From Pseudomonas alkylphenolica (GTDB taxonomy: Bacteria > Pseudomonadota > Gammaproteobacteria > Pseudomonadales > Pseudomonadaceae): a DNA stretch of 64,000 nt. Positions within the stretch are counted from its first letter, which is position 1, and the number at the start of each line of letters is the position of its first letter. Location of the stretch: assembly GCF_000746525.1 (NCBI RefSeq), contig NZ_CP009048.1:4219501-4283500 (forward strand). Direction: 5' to 3'. Below the pieces are notes generated by a model. It was not told where the DNA came from and did not search any database. It saw only the letters and a program-made list of their open reading frames with translations. Below, one piece after another: positions 34,427 through 43,572 of the stretch. A program made the translations under genes and the position numbers.

Positions 34427-35752
34427 TTACTCTGCAGCCGGTGCCGGCTTGCGACGCTTGAGCGGCGCCAGACCGTCGGCGCTGGCCAGCGGTGCATTAG
34501 GCTTCGGCTTGGCGGTCGGCTTGCGCTTGGCCACGACCTTCTTGTCGCCTTTCTTGTCAGTCTTTTTCTTCTTCACGCCAGCAGCCTTGCCCGAGGCCTT
34601 GACCTTCTTCGGCCCGCTGTAGGTGCCTTTGACTTCCTTGATGACCCGGCGCTCGAAGCTCTGCTTCAGGTAGCGCTCGATGCTCGACATCAGGTTCCAG
34701 TCGCCATGGCAGATCAACGAAACCGCCAGGCCTTCGTTACCGGCACGACCGGTACGACCGATACGGTGCACGTACTCGTCGCCGCTGCGCGGCATGTCGA
34801 AGTTGATCACCAGGTCCAGGCCGTCAACGTCCAGGCCACGGGCCGCGACGTCGGTCGCCACCAGCACCTTGGCACCGCCCTGCTTCAGGCGCTCGATGGC
34901 CAGCTTGCGGTCTTTCTGGTCCTTGTCGCCATGCAGGACGAAAGCTTTGACGTCCTTGGCCACCAAGTGACCGTAGATGCGGTCGGCCATGACCCGGGTG
35001 TTGGTGAAGATGATCGCCTTCTGATACGTCTCGTTGGCCAGCAGCCACTGGACGATCTGCTCTTTATGCTGGTTGTGGTCGGCGGTGATGATCTGCTGAC
35101 GGGTACCGTCGTTGAGCTGGCTGACGGTGTTGAGCATCAGGTGCTCAGGGTCTTTGAGCACTTTGCCGATCATGTCGCGCAGACCGGCACCGCCGGTGGT
35201 GGCGGAGAACAGCAGGGTCTGTTCGCGGTTCGGGCACTCGCCGCACAGACGCTCGACGTCTTCGGAGAAGCCCATGTCGAGCATGCGGTCGGCTTCGTCG
35301 AGAACGACGACCTGCACATGCTCAAGCTTGAGGTTGCCGGCGTTAAGCTGCTCGAGCATACGGCCCGGGGTACCGACGAGGATATCCGGCACCTTGCGCA
35401 GCATGGCGGCCTGTTCCTTGAAGTCTTCACCGCCGGTGATCATGCCGGCCTTGATGAAGGTGAACTGGGCAAAACGCTCGATTTCCTTGAGGGTCTGCTG
35501 GGCCAGCTCACGGGTTGGCAGCAGTACCAGGGCGCGGATCTCGACACGCTTTTGCTTGAGGTCGACCAGACGGTTGAGCACCGGCAGTACGAAGGCTGCG
35601 GTCTTGCCGCTACCGGTTTTCGCCGTCACCCGCAGGTCACGCCCCTGCAAAGCCAGGGGAATGGCGGCCGCCTGCACCGGAGTCGGCTCTTCGAAGTTCA
35701 GTGCAGCAACGGCTTTGAGCAGGCGTTCGTGCAGGGCGAATTGGGAAAACAC
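34427..35752 (-). CDS. DEAD-box ATP-dependent RNA helicase
   Basis: A 441-residue superfamily 2 helicase with all core motifs: Q motif (FEEPTPVQAAAIPLALQGRD), Walker A AKTGSGKTAA near 45, PTRELA, TPGRML, the DEAD box VLDEADRMLDMGF near 150, SATTG, and motif VI HRIGRTGRAG near 330. The last 60 residues are lysine-rich (KAAGVKKKKTDKKGDKK), a tail that binds RNA non-specifically. Pseudomonas copies are often labelled SrmB or RhlB/RhlE-like; I cannot tell which is right. The likely role is rRNA maturation or mRNA turnover. It is a single gene. Confidence 0.92.
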   Translation of the reverse strand: MFSQFALHERLLKAVAALNFEEPTPVQAAAIPLALQGRDLRVTAKTGSGKTAAFVLPVLNRLVDLKQKRVEIRALVLLPTRELAQQTLKEIERFAQFTFIKAGMITGGEDFKEQAAMLRKVPDILVGTPGRMLEQLNAGNLKLEHVQVVVLDEADRMLDMGFSEDVERLCGECPNREQTLLFSATTGGAGLRDMIGKVLKDPEHLMLNTVSQLNDGTRQQIITADHNQHKEQIVQWLLANETYQKAIIFTNTRVMADRIYGHLVAKDVKAFVLHGDKDQKDRKLAIERLKQGGAKVLVATDVAARGLDVDGLDLVINFDMPRSGDEYVHRIGRTGRAGNEGLAVSLICHGDWNLMSSIERYLKQSFERRVIKEVKGTYSGPKKVKASGKAAGVKKKKTDKKGDKKVVAKRKPTAKPKPNAPLASADGLAPLKRRKPAPAAE

Positions 35753-35893
35753 GGGTGTACCTCGGGCATGTGCAGAAATTCAGCCGTATAGGGTAACGTT
35801 TTCCAGCGCCTACGCCGAATTTCTTTTGGCATTGATGCACCGTTCCGGGCTCTAATAACCCCTCAATTTCACTTCGGACACGTCAACTACCGC

Positions 35894-37195
35894 ATGGCTA
35901 TTGAACAGTTCTGGCAAAACGCCCTCGATCTTTGGGGCACTCTTGATCAACATCCCGTGATACACGCGGGCCTCGGCCTGGGTGTGCTGCTGGTCATCGC
36001 CCTGGTGCTGGGCCGGGTGGCACGCTTTCTGATACTTCACGCCGTCAAGCTGCTGGGCCGACAGCCGGCACTGCACTGGGTCAATGATCTGCTGCAAAAC
36101 AAGGTGTTCCACCGCCTGGCGCAGATGACACCATCGCTGGTGGTGCAGTTCGGCCTGAAACTGGTGCCGGAGCTCAATACCCCCAGCCAGCATTTCCTCG
36201 GCAACGTCGCGCTGGCCTTCACCATTCTGTTCCTGATGCTGGCCATCAGTGCCCTGCTCGATGCCCTGCTGGACATCTACGCGCGTACCGAACACGCCCG
36301 CACACGCTCGATCAAGGGTTATGTGCAACTGGCGAAGATGGTGCTCTACGTCTTTGGCGCGATCATCATTGTCGCCACGCTGATCGACCGTTCGCCGCTG
36401 TTGCTGCTGTCGGGCCTGGGTGCGATGTCGGCGGTAATCCTGTTGGTGTACAAGGACACCCTGCTGTCATTCGTGGCCAGCGTGCAGCTGACCAGCAACG
36501 ACATGTTGCGGGTCGGCGACTGGATCGAGATGCCCCAGGTCGGTGCCGACGGCGATGTGGTGGACATCACCCTGCACACGGTCAAGGTGCAGAACTTCGA
36601 CAAGACCATCGTCTCCATTCCTACCTGGAGGCTGATGTCCGAGTCCTTCAAAAACTGGCGCGGCATGCAGCAGTCGGGCGGGCGGCGGATCAAGCGCAGC
36701 CTGTTCATCGATGCCGGCGGAGTGCGCTTCCTGCGCAACGATGAGGAACAGCGCCTGGGTGAAGTGCGCCTGCTGACCGACTACATCGCCCGCAAGCGCA
36801 GCGAGCTCAAGGCCTGGAACGAAGCCCAGGGCAATGTCGCCGAGCTTTCCGCCAACCGTCGGCGCATGACCAACATCGGCACCTTCCGCGCCTATGCCCT
36901 GGCCTACCTGAAGAGCCACCCGGAAATCCAGCCGAACATGACCTGCATGGTCCGCCAGATGCAGACCACCGCCCAGGGCGTGCCGCTGGAGATCTACTGC
37001 TTCACCCGCACCACCGCGTGGGCCGACTACGAGCGTATTCAGGGCGATATCTTCGACTACCTGCTGGCGGTGATGCCGGAGTTCGGCCTGAGCCTGTATC
37101 AGCAGCCCAGCGGCAATGACCTGCGCGCCGGTCTGCTACCGGCGGGCCTGCCCCACCAGCAACGGACGCTGACTGCCGAGACGACCGAGCCATAG
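35894..37195 (+). CDS. MscS family mechanosensitive ion channel (YbdG-like)
   Basis: A 433-residue inner membrane protein. Several N-terminal helices are followed by the pore helix region (SPLLLLSGLGAMSAVILLVYKDTLLSFVASVQL, about 165-200), then the MscS beta-domain hallmark RVGDWIEMPQVGADGDVVDITLHTVKVQNFDKTIVSIPTW. Its length and the large C-terminal cytosolic part fit YbdG/MscM-type channels rather than the 286-residue MscS. Such channels open under membrane tension and release solutes in osmotic downshift. Its last 60 bases overlap the 3' end of the convergent transporter gene. Confidence 0.9.
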   Translation: MAIEQFWQNALDLWGTLDQHPVIHAGLGLGVLLVIALVLGRVARFLILHAVKLLGRQPALHWVNDLLQNKVFHRLAQMTPSLVVQFGLKLVPELNTPSQHFLGNVALAFTILFLMLAISALLDALLDIYARTEHARTRSIKGYVQLAKMVLYVFGAIIIVATLIDRSPLLLLSGLGAMSAVILLVYKDTLLSFVASVQLTSNDMLRVGDWIEMPQVGADGDVVDITLHTVKVQNFDKTIVSIPTWRLMSESFKNWRGMQQSGGRRIKRSLFIDAGGVRFLRNDEEQRLGEVRLLTDYIARKRSELKAWNEAQGNVAELSANRRRMTNIGTFRAYALAYLKSHPEIQPNMTCMVRQMQTTAQGVPLEIYCFTRTTAWADYERIQGDIFDYLLAVMPEFGLSLYQQPSGNDLRAGLLPAGLPHQQRTLTAETTEP

Positions 37196-38014
37196 CGAAG
37201 CCAGAATCACCGCCCCGCCGATGAACAACCTGCCCAGGGGCTCGTGCTGATTCCAGATCAGCAAGTTGAGCAGCAGCCCCACCGGTACGTGCAGGTTGTT
37301 CATCACCGCCAAGGTCGCGCCGGAAACCAGGCATGCGCCCTTGTTCCACCAGTACAACCCCAGCGCCGTCGGGCACAGCCCGAGAAACAGCAGCACCAGC
37401 CACTGCACATCGGTGCTGGGCAGGTGCTGGCTGTTGCCGAACGCCAGGAACGCCGGCAATACCACCAGCAAGGCACCCAGGTAGAAATAGCCAAAGCGCC
37501 GGTAATGCGGCAGGTCGCTGGGATTGCGCGCGATCAGGTGACGGTACAGCACCTGGCCGGCGGCATAGGTGAAGTTGGCCAGTTGCAGCAGCAGGAAGCC
37601 GATGAAGAAGTCCGGGCTGATGCTATCGAAGCGGATCACTGCCGCGCCCGCCACCGCCACCAGGGCCGCCACCAGCGCCCAGGGATTGAAGCGCCGGTTC
37701 AGGGCATCTTCGATCAGGGTCACATGCAGGGGCGTGAGGATGGTGAACAACAGCACTTCCGGCACGGTCAGCACCCTGAAGCTCAGGTACAGACACACAT
37801 AGGTAATGCCGTATTGCAGGGCGCCGATCAGCAGCATCGAGCGCATGAAACGCGGCTCGACCTGACGCCAGCGGGTCAGCGGCAAGAACACCAGCCCGGC
37901 CAGCACTACCCGCGCCAGCACGGCGAAATAGCTGTCGACATGACCTGCCAGGTACTCGCCGATCAGGCTGAAGGAAAACGCCTGGATCAGTGCGACGATC
38001 AATAAATAGCCCAT
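37136..38014 (-). CDS. DMT superfamily transporter (carboxylate/amino acid/amine type)
   Basis: A 292-residue membrane protein from ATG 38014 (MGYLLIVALIQAFSFSLIGEYLAG), with AAGGGG upstream; a longer reading would run into the REP doublet. Ten helices are visible, with SFRVLTVPEVLLFTILTPLHV and GLCPTALGLYWWNKGACLVSGATLAVMNNLHVPVGLL in the two halves. I recall this branch as annotated carboxylate/amino acid/amine transporters (YtfF-like); the substrate is unknown. It overlaps the 3' end of the MscS gene by 60 bases in convergent orientation. Confidence 0.85.
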   Translation of the reverse strand: MGYLLIVALIQAFSFSLIGEYLAGHVDSYFAVLARVVLAGLVFLPLTRWRQVEPRFMRSMLLIGALQYGITYVCLYLSFRVLTVPEVLLFTILTPLHVTLIEDALNRRFNPWALVAALVAVAGAAVIRFDSISPDFFIGFLLLQLANFTYAAGQVLYRHLIARNPSDLPHYRRFGYFYLGALLVVLPAFLAFGNSQHLPSTDVQWLVLLFLGLCPTALGLYWWNKGACLVSGATLAVMNNLHVPVGLLLNLLIWNQHEPLGRLFIGGAVILASLWLGRLGSQRPLLVGQARR

Positions 38015-38057
38015 GGTTGCCCCTTGCTGTGGAGGCGGCGACCTTAGCGGTTCACCG

Positions 38058-38107
38058 ATCGCGGGGCAAGCCCGCTCCCACCGGTGGGAGCGGGCTTGCC
38101 CCGCGAT
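38058..38107. repeat. REP doublet without spacer: a perfect 50-base palindrome
   Basis: Two 25-base REP arms meet head to head (centre CCGG) with no loop bases and no mismatch. It lies 44 bases upstream of the transporter start and between it and azoR, on the minus strand. Confidence 0.95.
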
Positions 38108-38202
38108 TGCAACAGACAAAAAAGCCCGGTCATGCACAAGGCAATGACCGGGCAGGTACACCCAAAGGAGCAACAGGTGTCAGGCGGGAAAATTCAGTGC
38201 AA

Positions 38203-38802
38203 TCAGGCCACCGCGGCCAGCTGGGCCTTGGCCTGGTTCAAGCCTTTCTCATGGAAGTCACCGCCCATGTTCAGGCCTTCGGCGTGAATGAAGGTCACAT
38301 CGTGGATACCGATGAAGGCCATCACCTGGCGCAGGTACGGTTCCTGATGGTCGCTCGAGGCGCCAGCATGGATGCCGCCGCGGGCCGTGAGGATGTAGGC
38401 CTTCTTGCCGGTCAGCAGCCCCTGCGGGCCGGTTTCGGTGTATTTGAAGGTGATACCGGCACGCAGTACGTGGTCCAGCCAGGCCTTCAAGGTGCTAGGG
38501 ATGGTGAAGTTGTACATCGGCGCAGCCAGCACCAGTACATCGGCGGCCAGCACTTCGTCGGTCAGTTCGTTGGAGCGGGCCAGCGCCTGCAGCTCGTCGC
38601 TGTTGCGCTGCTCTTCGGGCTTCATCCAGCCACCGAGCAGGTTGGCATCCAGGTGCGGCACCGGGTTGACAGCCAGGTCGCGCAGGGTGACCTGGTCGCC
38701 AGGATGGGCGGCTTGCCACTGGCTGACGAAGTCACTGGTCAGTTGCCGGGAGATCGAACCCTGCTGGCGGGCGCTGCTTTCGATTACGAGTACACGGGAC
38801 AT
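38203..38802 (-). CDS. azoR: FMN-dependent NADH-azoreductase
   Basis: A 199-residue flavodoxin-fold enzyme. The N-terminal FMN phosphate loop reads LVIESSARQQGSISRQLT, and the active-site segment APMYNFTIPSTLKAWLDHVLRAGITFKYTETGPQGLLTGKKA is diagnostic of AzoR/AcpD proteins. A glycine-rich flavin loop (TARGGIHAG) follows. The enzyme is a cytoplasmic homodimer that reduces azo compounds and quinones with NADH; quinone detoxification is the likely natural role. Pseudomonads carry several paralogues and this one cannot be numbered from sequence alone. Confidence 0.93.
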   Translation of the reverse strand: MSRVLVIESSARQQGSISRQLTSDFVSQWQAAHPGDQVTLRDLAVNPVPHLDANLLGGWMKPEEQRNSDELQALARSNELTDEVLAADVLVLAAPMYNFTIPSTLKAWLDHVLRAGITFKYTETGPQGLLTGKKAYILTARGGIHAGASSDHQEPYLRQVMAFIGIHDVTFIHAEGLNMGGDFHEKGLNQAKAQLAAVA

Positions 38803-38935
38803 GGGTTGCCTCCATCGGCGAATGTGGTAAGTCGATGGAGGTAAGATTAAACAGTGACCGATCGATTAAAAAGCGTAAAATCTGGGTGCTATCTATCAGT
38901 TTATTTGTTTTATAGTGCCGGTGCGTTAGCCTCAT

Positions 38936-39250
38936 TCATTGCGGCTTGCAGTCCAGGCTGATGCGCAGCTTGATGATCTCGCGGTTGAATTTGGCCGTGA
39001 CGTCCTTGCTCTGCCTGGCTGGCACTTGTACCCGGCGCACCCTGGGCGCTTCCGGGCCGTTGCGAAACAGCACTTTGCACTGGGCCGGCACTTCGCCGTA
39101 GTTGTTCAGGGTGATCGAACCGATATCGCGGTCAGTGTCGTAGGTGGTGTAGTCGAGCTTGACGCCGTCGAGGGTCTTTTCCACATCGATGGGATAAGCC
39201 AAGGCTGTGAGCGGAAGCAGGGCCAGCAGTACAGCACAACATTTCTTCAT
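38936..39250 (-). CDS. Small secreted protein of unknown function
   Basis: A 104-residue protein with a signal peptide (MKKCCAVLLALLPLTALA) and a mature beta-rich domain of about 86 residues with two cysteines (EVPAQCKVLF and LDCKPQ), likely a periplasmic disulfide. A conserved-looking core is YDTDRDIGSITLNNYGEVPAQC. I recall close relatives in Pseudomonas genomes carrying a misleading 3-phosphoglycerate kinase label, which this protein is far too short to be. It is divergent from a LysR gene (49 bases between starts), which may control it. Confidence 0.8.
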   Translation of the reverse strand: MKKCCAVLLALLPLTALAYPIDVEKTLDGVKLDYTTYDTDRDIGSITLNNYGEVPAQCKVLFRNGPEAPRVRRVQVPARQSKDVTAKFNREIIKLRISLDCKPQ

Positions 39251-39299
39251 ACGACGCTCTCCATGAAAGAGCGCCAGCTTAGGACAACAGGAGCCGAAG

Positions 39300-40223
39300 A
39301 TGAAAGCGCCGCGCGTTACCCTGGATCAGTGGCGGACCCTGCAGGCAGTGGTCGATCACGGTGGTTTTGCCCAGGCGGCCGAAGCGCTGCACCGTTCGCA
39401 ATCCTCGGTGAGCTACACCGTGGCGCGCATGCAGGACCAGCTGGGGGTACCACTGCTGCGCATCGATGGCCGCAAGGCAGTGCTGACCGAAGCCGGCAAC
39501 GTGCTGCTGCGCCGCTCCCGGCAACTGGTCAAGCAGGCCAGCCAGCTGGAAGACCTGGCCCACCACATGGAACAGGGTTGGGAGGCCGAAGTGCGCCTGG
39601 TGGTCGATGCCGCCTACCCCAATGCCCGTCTGGTTCGCGCCTTGAGCGCCTTCATGCCGCAAAGTCGCGGTTGCCGCGTGCGCCTGCGTGAAGAAGTGCT
39701 GTCCGGGGTCGAAGAGGTGCTGCATGAAGGCATCGCCGACCTGGCCATCAGCGGCTTCAACATCTCCGGCTACCTGGGCACCGAACTCAGTTCGGTGGAG
39801 TTCGTCGCCGTGGCCCATCCCGATCACAGCCTGCATCGACTGGGTCGCGAGCTGAATTTCCAGGATCTGGAAAGCCAGCTGCAAGTGGTGATCCGCGACT
39901 CGGGCCGTGCGCAACCGCGCGATGTCGGCTGGCTCGGCGCCGAACAGCGCTGGACCGTCGGTAGCCTGGCCACCGCGTCGACCTTCGTCAGCAGCGGCCT
40001 GGGTTTCGCCTGGCTGCCGCGCCACCTGATCGAACGGGAATTGCGCGAAGGCGTGCTCAAGCCCCTGCCGCTGGATCAGGGTGGCAGTCGCCATCCACTG
40101 TTCTACCTTTACTCCAACAAGGACAAACCCTTGGGCCCGGCCACACAGATCCTCATCGAATTGCTGCGCAACTTCGATACCGCGCCGCTGGACGTGCCCT
40201 TCGCCGCTCCCGCCCAAGCCTGA
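39300..40223 (+). CDS. LysR family transcriptional regulator
   Basis: A 307-residue LysR protein. The HTH reads LDQWRTLQAVVDHGGFAQAAEALHRSQSSVSYTVARMQDQLG, and the ligand domain runs from about 90 to 300. It is divergent from the small secreted protein and upstream, on the same strand, of a hydrolase/PpiA pair with 14 bases to the hydrolase start, so it may be cotranscribed with them. The inducer is unknown. Confidence 0.9.
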   Translation: MKAPRVTLDQWRTLQAVVDHGGFAQAAEALHRSQSSVSYTVARMQDQLGVPLLRIDGRKAVLTEAGNVLLRRSRQLVKQASQLEDLAHHMEQGWEAEVRLVVDAAYPNARLVRALSAFMPQSRGCRVRLREEVLSGVEEVLHEGIADLAISGFNISGYLGTELSSVEFVAVAHPDHSLHRLGRELNFQDLESQLQVVIRDSGRAQPRDVGWLGAEQRWTVGSLATASTFVSSGLGFAWLPRHLIERELREGVLKPLPLDQGGSRHPLFYLYSNKDKPLGPATQILIELLRNFDTAPLDVPFAAPAQA

Positions 40224-40237
40224 CAGGAATCATGCCC

Positions 40238-41050
40238 ATGGCCTATTTCGAACATGAAGGTTGTTCACTGCACTACGAGGAATACGGCCAGGGCGATCCG
40301 CTGGTATTGCTCCATGGCCTGGGCTCCAGCTGTCAGGACTGGGAGATGCAAGTGCCGGCACTTGCCCGTCACTACCGGGTGATCCTGATGGACATCCGTG
40401 GCCACGGTCGCTCCGACAAACCCCGCGAGCGCTACAGCATCCAGAGTTTCAGCGCCGATCTGCTGGCCTTGCTCGAACAGCTGCAGACCGGCCCGGTACA
40501 CCTGGTCGGCCTGTCGATGGGCGGCATGGTCGGCTTTCAGTTCGCGGTCGATCACCCGCAGTGGCTGCGCAGCCTGTGCATCGTCAACAGCGCCCCGGAG
40601 GTCAAGCGCCGCACCCGCCAGGACTGGATCTGGTGGGCCAAGCGCTGGGCCCTGGCCCGCGCGCTGAGCCTGGAGGCCATCGGCAAGGGCCTGGCTGCGC
40701 GGCTGTTCCCTGAACCGCAACAGGCCGACCTGCGCCGCAAGATGGCCGAACGCTGGGCGAAAAACGACAAGCGCGCTTACCTTGCCAGCTTCGATGCCAT
40801 TGTCGGTTGGGGCGTCAGCGAACGCCTGGGGCAGATCCGCTGTCCTACGCTGGTCATCAGTGCCGATCAGGATTACACCCCGGTAGCCCTGAAAGAGCGC
40901 TATGTGGCCCTGATTCCCCAGGCGCGACTGGCGGTCATCGAAAATTCCCGGCACGCTACACCCCTGGATCAACCGCACATTTTCAATCAGACGCTGCTGC
41001 AGTTTCTGGCGGCGTCCACCACCTCTCAAGGAACATTGAGCCCATGCTGA
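40238..41050 (+). CDS. Alpha/beta fold hydrolase
   Basis: A 270-residue hydrolase. ATG 40238 is preferred to ATG 40232 because AGGA at 40225-40228 is 9 bases away rather than 3. The fold motifs are present: the HGLGSS oxyanion loop near 27, nucleophile elbow GLSMGGM near 92, acid D in SADQDYTP near 214 and catalytic histidine in [11 protein letters not shown] near 243. It resembles 3-oxoadipate enol-lactonase/esterase types, but the substrate is unknown. Its last 7 bases overlap the start of ppiA, so the two are translationally coupled. Confidence 0.88.
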   Translation: MAYFEHEGCSLHYEEYGQGDPLVLLHGLGSSCQDWEMQVPALARHYRVILMDIRGHGRSDKPRERYSIQSFSADLLALLEQLQTGPVHLVGLSMGGMVGFQFAVDHPQWLRSLCIVNSAPEVKRRTRQDWIWWAKRWALARALSLEAIGKGLAARLFPEPQQADLRRKMAERWAKNDKRAYLASFDAIVGWGVSERLGQIRCPTLVISADQDYTPVALKERYVALIPQARLAVIENSRHATPLDQPHIFNQTLLQFLAASTTSQGTLSPC

Positions 41051-41601
41051 AAAAACTCCTGCTCGCCACCTGCTCGGTCGTCTTCGCCACCAGCCTGATG
41101 GCTGCCGACAAAGCGCCGCACGTATTGCTCGACACCAGCTTCGGCCAGATCGAAGTGGAACTGGACCCGGTCAAGGCACCGATCAGCAGCAAGAACTTCC
41201 TCGAGTACGTGGACAGCGGCTTCTACAACAACACCATTTTCCACCGGGTGATCCCGGGCTTCATGGCCCAGGGCGGCGGTTTTACCGAGCAGATGGTGCA
41301 AAAGCCGACCAATGATCCGATCCGCAACGAAGCCAGCAACGGCCTGCACAACACCCGTGGCACGCTGTCGATGGCGCGCACTTCCAACCCCAACTCGGCC
41401 ACCAGCCAATTCTTCATCAACGTAGCCGACAACGCCTTCCTCGACCCGGGTCGTGACGCCGGTTACGCGGTATTCGCCAAGGTGGTCAAAGGTATGGACG
41501 TCGTCGATCAGATCGTCAACTCGCCGACCACGGTCAAGAAAGGCATGCGCGATGTGCCGGCTGACCCGGTGTTCATCAAGTCGGCCAAACGCATCGACTG
41601 A
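41044..41601 (+). CDS. ppiA: Periplasmic peptidyl-prolyl cis-trans isomerase (cyclophilin type)
   Basis: A 185-residue protein with a signal peptide ([20 protein letters not shown]) and a cyclophilin domain: [15 protein letters not shown] near 70, with catalytic Arg in FHRVI, then [19 protein letters not shown] and [14 protein letters not shown]. It speeds proline isomerisation during folding of exported proteins. The ATG at 41044 lies within the end of the hydrolase gene (7-base overlap) behind AAGGA, indicating coupled translation. Confidence 0.93.
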   Translation: MLKKLLLATCSVVFATSLMAADKAPHVLLDTSFGQIEVELDPVKAPISSKNFLEYVDSGFYNNTIFHRVIPGFMAQGGGFTEQMVQKPTNDPIRNEASNGLHNTRGTLSMARTSNPNSATSQFFINVADNAFLDPGRDAGYAVFAKVVKGMDVVDQIVNSPTTVKKGMRDVPADPVFIKSAKRID

Positions 41602-41665
41602 CCCGGGCTTCACAGGGACGTGAGCCAAGGCCTGAGGGTCTGACTGAACAGGAGTTACCTCTTTC

Positions 41666-43498
41666 ATGCTGTTTCGCCGGTTCGAAAAGCTGATCGATAT
41701 CTTTCGTGAAGCCCCCAGCGCCTCGCCGCCAAGTACGGTACTGCCGTTTTATCTGTACTACTTGCGCCAGGTCTGGCCCAGCTTTGCTGCGCTGCTGGTG
41801 GTCGGCCTGATCGGCGCGCTGATCGAAGTGGCACTGTTCAGTTACCTGAGCCGGATCATCGATCTGGCCCAGGGCACTCCCAACATCAACTTTTTCAGCG
41901 AACACGCCGCTGAGCTGATCTGGATGCTGGTGGTAGCGCTGCTGCTGCGCCCGGTGTTCGTCGGCCTGCACGACCTGCTGGTGCACCAGACGATCAGCCC
42001 CGGCATGACCAGCATGATCCGCTGGCAAAACCACACCTATGTGCTCAAGCAGAGCCTGAATTTCTTCCAGAGCGACTTTGCCGGACGCATTGCCCAGCGC
42101 ATCATGCAAACCGGCAACTCGCTGCGCGACTCGGCCGTGCAGGCGGTGGACGCCCTGTGGCACGTACTGATCTATGCAATCAGCTCACTGGTGCTGTTTG
42201 CCGAGGCAGACTGGCGCTTGATGCTGCCGCTGATCAGCTGGATCCTCTGTTACATCGGCGCGCTCTACTACTTTGTGCCGCGGGTCAAAGCCCGTGCGGT
42301 GATTTCTTCCGACGCTCGCTCCAAACTCATGGGCCGCATCGTCGATGGCTACACCAACATCACCACCCTGAAACTCTTCGCCCACACCGACTTCGAGCAG
42401 CAATACGCACGCGAAGCGATCAGCGAACAGACTGAAAAAACCCAACTGGCCGCCCGCGTGGTCACCAGCATGGACGTGGTCATCACCAGCCTCAACGGCC
42501 TGCTGATCGTGACCACCACGGGCCTGGCCCTGTGGCTGTGGACCCAGTCGCTGATCAGCGTCGGTGCCATCGCCCTGGCCACCGGCCTGGTGATACGTAT
42601 CGTCAACATGTCCGGCTGGATCATGTGGGTGGTCAACGGCATCTTCGAGAACATCGGCATGGTTCAGGATGGCCTGCAGACCATCGCTCAGCCGGTCACC
42701 GTCACCGACCCACCGAAAGCCCCGGCGCTTAAAGTCGATCGCGGTGCGGTGAAGTTCGAAAATGTCTGTTTTCACTACGGCAAAGGCGCCCGGATTATCG
42801 ATGGCCTGAACCTGGACATTCGTCCTGGCGAGAAAATCGGCCTGATCGGCCCCTCCGGCGCGGGTAAATCAACCCTGGTCAACCTGCTGCTGCGTTTGTA
42901 TGACCTGGAAAGCGGACGCATCCTGATCGATGGCCAGGACATTGCCCTGGTCACCCAGGCCAGCCTGCGCGCGCAGATCGGCATGATCACCCAGGACACC
43001 TCGCTGCTGCACCGTTCGATCCGCGAAAACCTGCTGTACGGGCGTCCCGACGCCAGTGACGAAGCGGTCTGGGAAGCGGTCCGTCAGGCCCGCGCCGATG
43101 AGTTCATCCCGCTGCTGTCCGATGCCCAGGGCCGCACCGGCTTCGATGCCCATGTCGGTGAACGCGGGGTCAAGCTCTCCGGTGGCCAGCGCCAGCGCAT
43201 CGCCATTGCCCGGGTACTGCTCAAGAACGCGCCGATCCTGATCATGGACGAGGCCACTTCCGCGCTGGACTCGGAAGTGGAAGCAGCGATTCAGGAAAGC
43301 CTCGAGACCCTGATGCAAGGCAAGACCGTAATCGCCATCGCCCACCGGCTGTCGACCATTGCCCGCATGGACCGCCTGGTGGTGCTGGAAAAAGGCCGGA
43401 TTGCCGAGATGGGCAGCCATGCCGAGCTGCTCGCGCAGCAGGGATTGTATGCGCGCTTGTGGCATCACCAGACCGGTGGGTTTGTCGGCATCGACTGA
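41666..43498 (+). CDS. ABC transporter, fused permease and ATPase (MsbA-like exporter)
   Basis: A 610-residue half-transporter. Six membrane helices lie in about residues 35-330 and an ATPase domain occupies the remainder. Walker A GPSGAGKST is near 395, the signature LSGGQRQRIAIAR near 506, Walker B ILIMDEATSALDSE near 525 and the H-loop IAHRLS near 560. The N-terminal permease has YLSRIIDLAQGTPN, SDFAGRIAQRIMQTGNSL and other exporter features. Export of a lipid or hydrophobic compound is inferred from the family; the true substrate is unknown. It follows ppiA by 64 bases on the same strand. Confidence 0.9.
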   Translation: MLFRRFEKLIDIFREAPSASPPSTVLPFYLYYLRQVWPSFAALLVVGLIGALIEVALFSYLSRIIDLAQGTPNINFFSEHAAELIWMLVVALLLRPVFVGLHDLLVHQTISPGMTSMIRWQNHTYVLKQSLNFFQSDFAGRIAQRIMQTGNSLRDSAVQAVDALWHVLIYAISSLVLFAEADWRLMLPLISWILCYIGALYYFVPRVKARAVISSDARSKLMGRIVDGYTNITTLKLFAHTDFEQQYAREAISEQTEKTQLAARVVTSMDVVITSLNGLLIVTTTGLALWLWTQSLISVGAIALATGLVIRIVNMSGWIMWVVNGIFENIGMVQDGLQTIAQPVTVTDPPKAPALKVDRGAVKFENVCFHYGKGARIIDGLNLDIRPGEKIGLIGPSGAGKSTLVNLLLRLYDLESGRILIDGQDIALVTQASLRAQIGMITQDTSLLHRSIRENLLYGRPDASDEAVWEAVRQARADEFIPLLSDAQGRTGFDAHVGERGVKLSGGQRQRIAIARVLLKNAPILIMDEATSALDSEVEAAIQESLETLMQGKTVIAIAHRLSTIARMDRLVVLEKGRIAEMGSHAELLAQQGLYARLWHHQTGGFVGID

Positions 43499-43499
43499 T

Positions 43500-43571
43500 G
43501 GTGGGAGCGGGCTTGTCCCGCGATTGCGGTTTACCGGTTACATCGCATCGCGGGGCAAGCCCGCTCCCACC
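43500..43571. repeat. REP doublet (REPIN)
   Basis: Inverted REP arms around a spacer of about 22 bases. The left arm carries one change (GGCTTGTCCCGCG). It sits between the convergent stops of the ABC and GNAT-like genes, touching both. Confidence 0.9.
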
Positions 43572-43572
43572 A

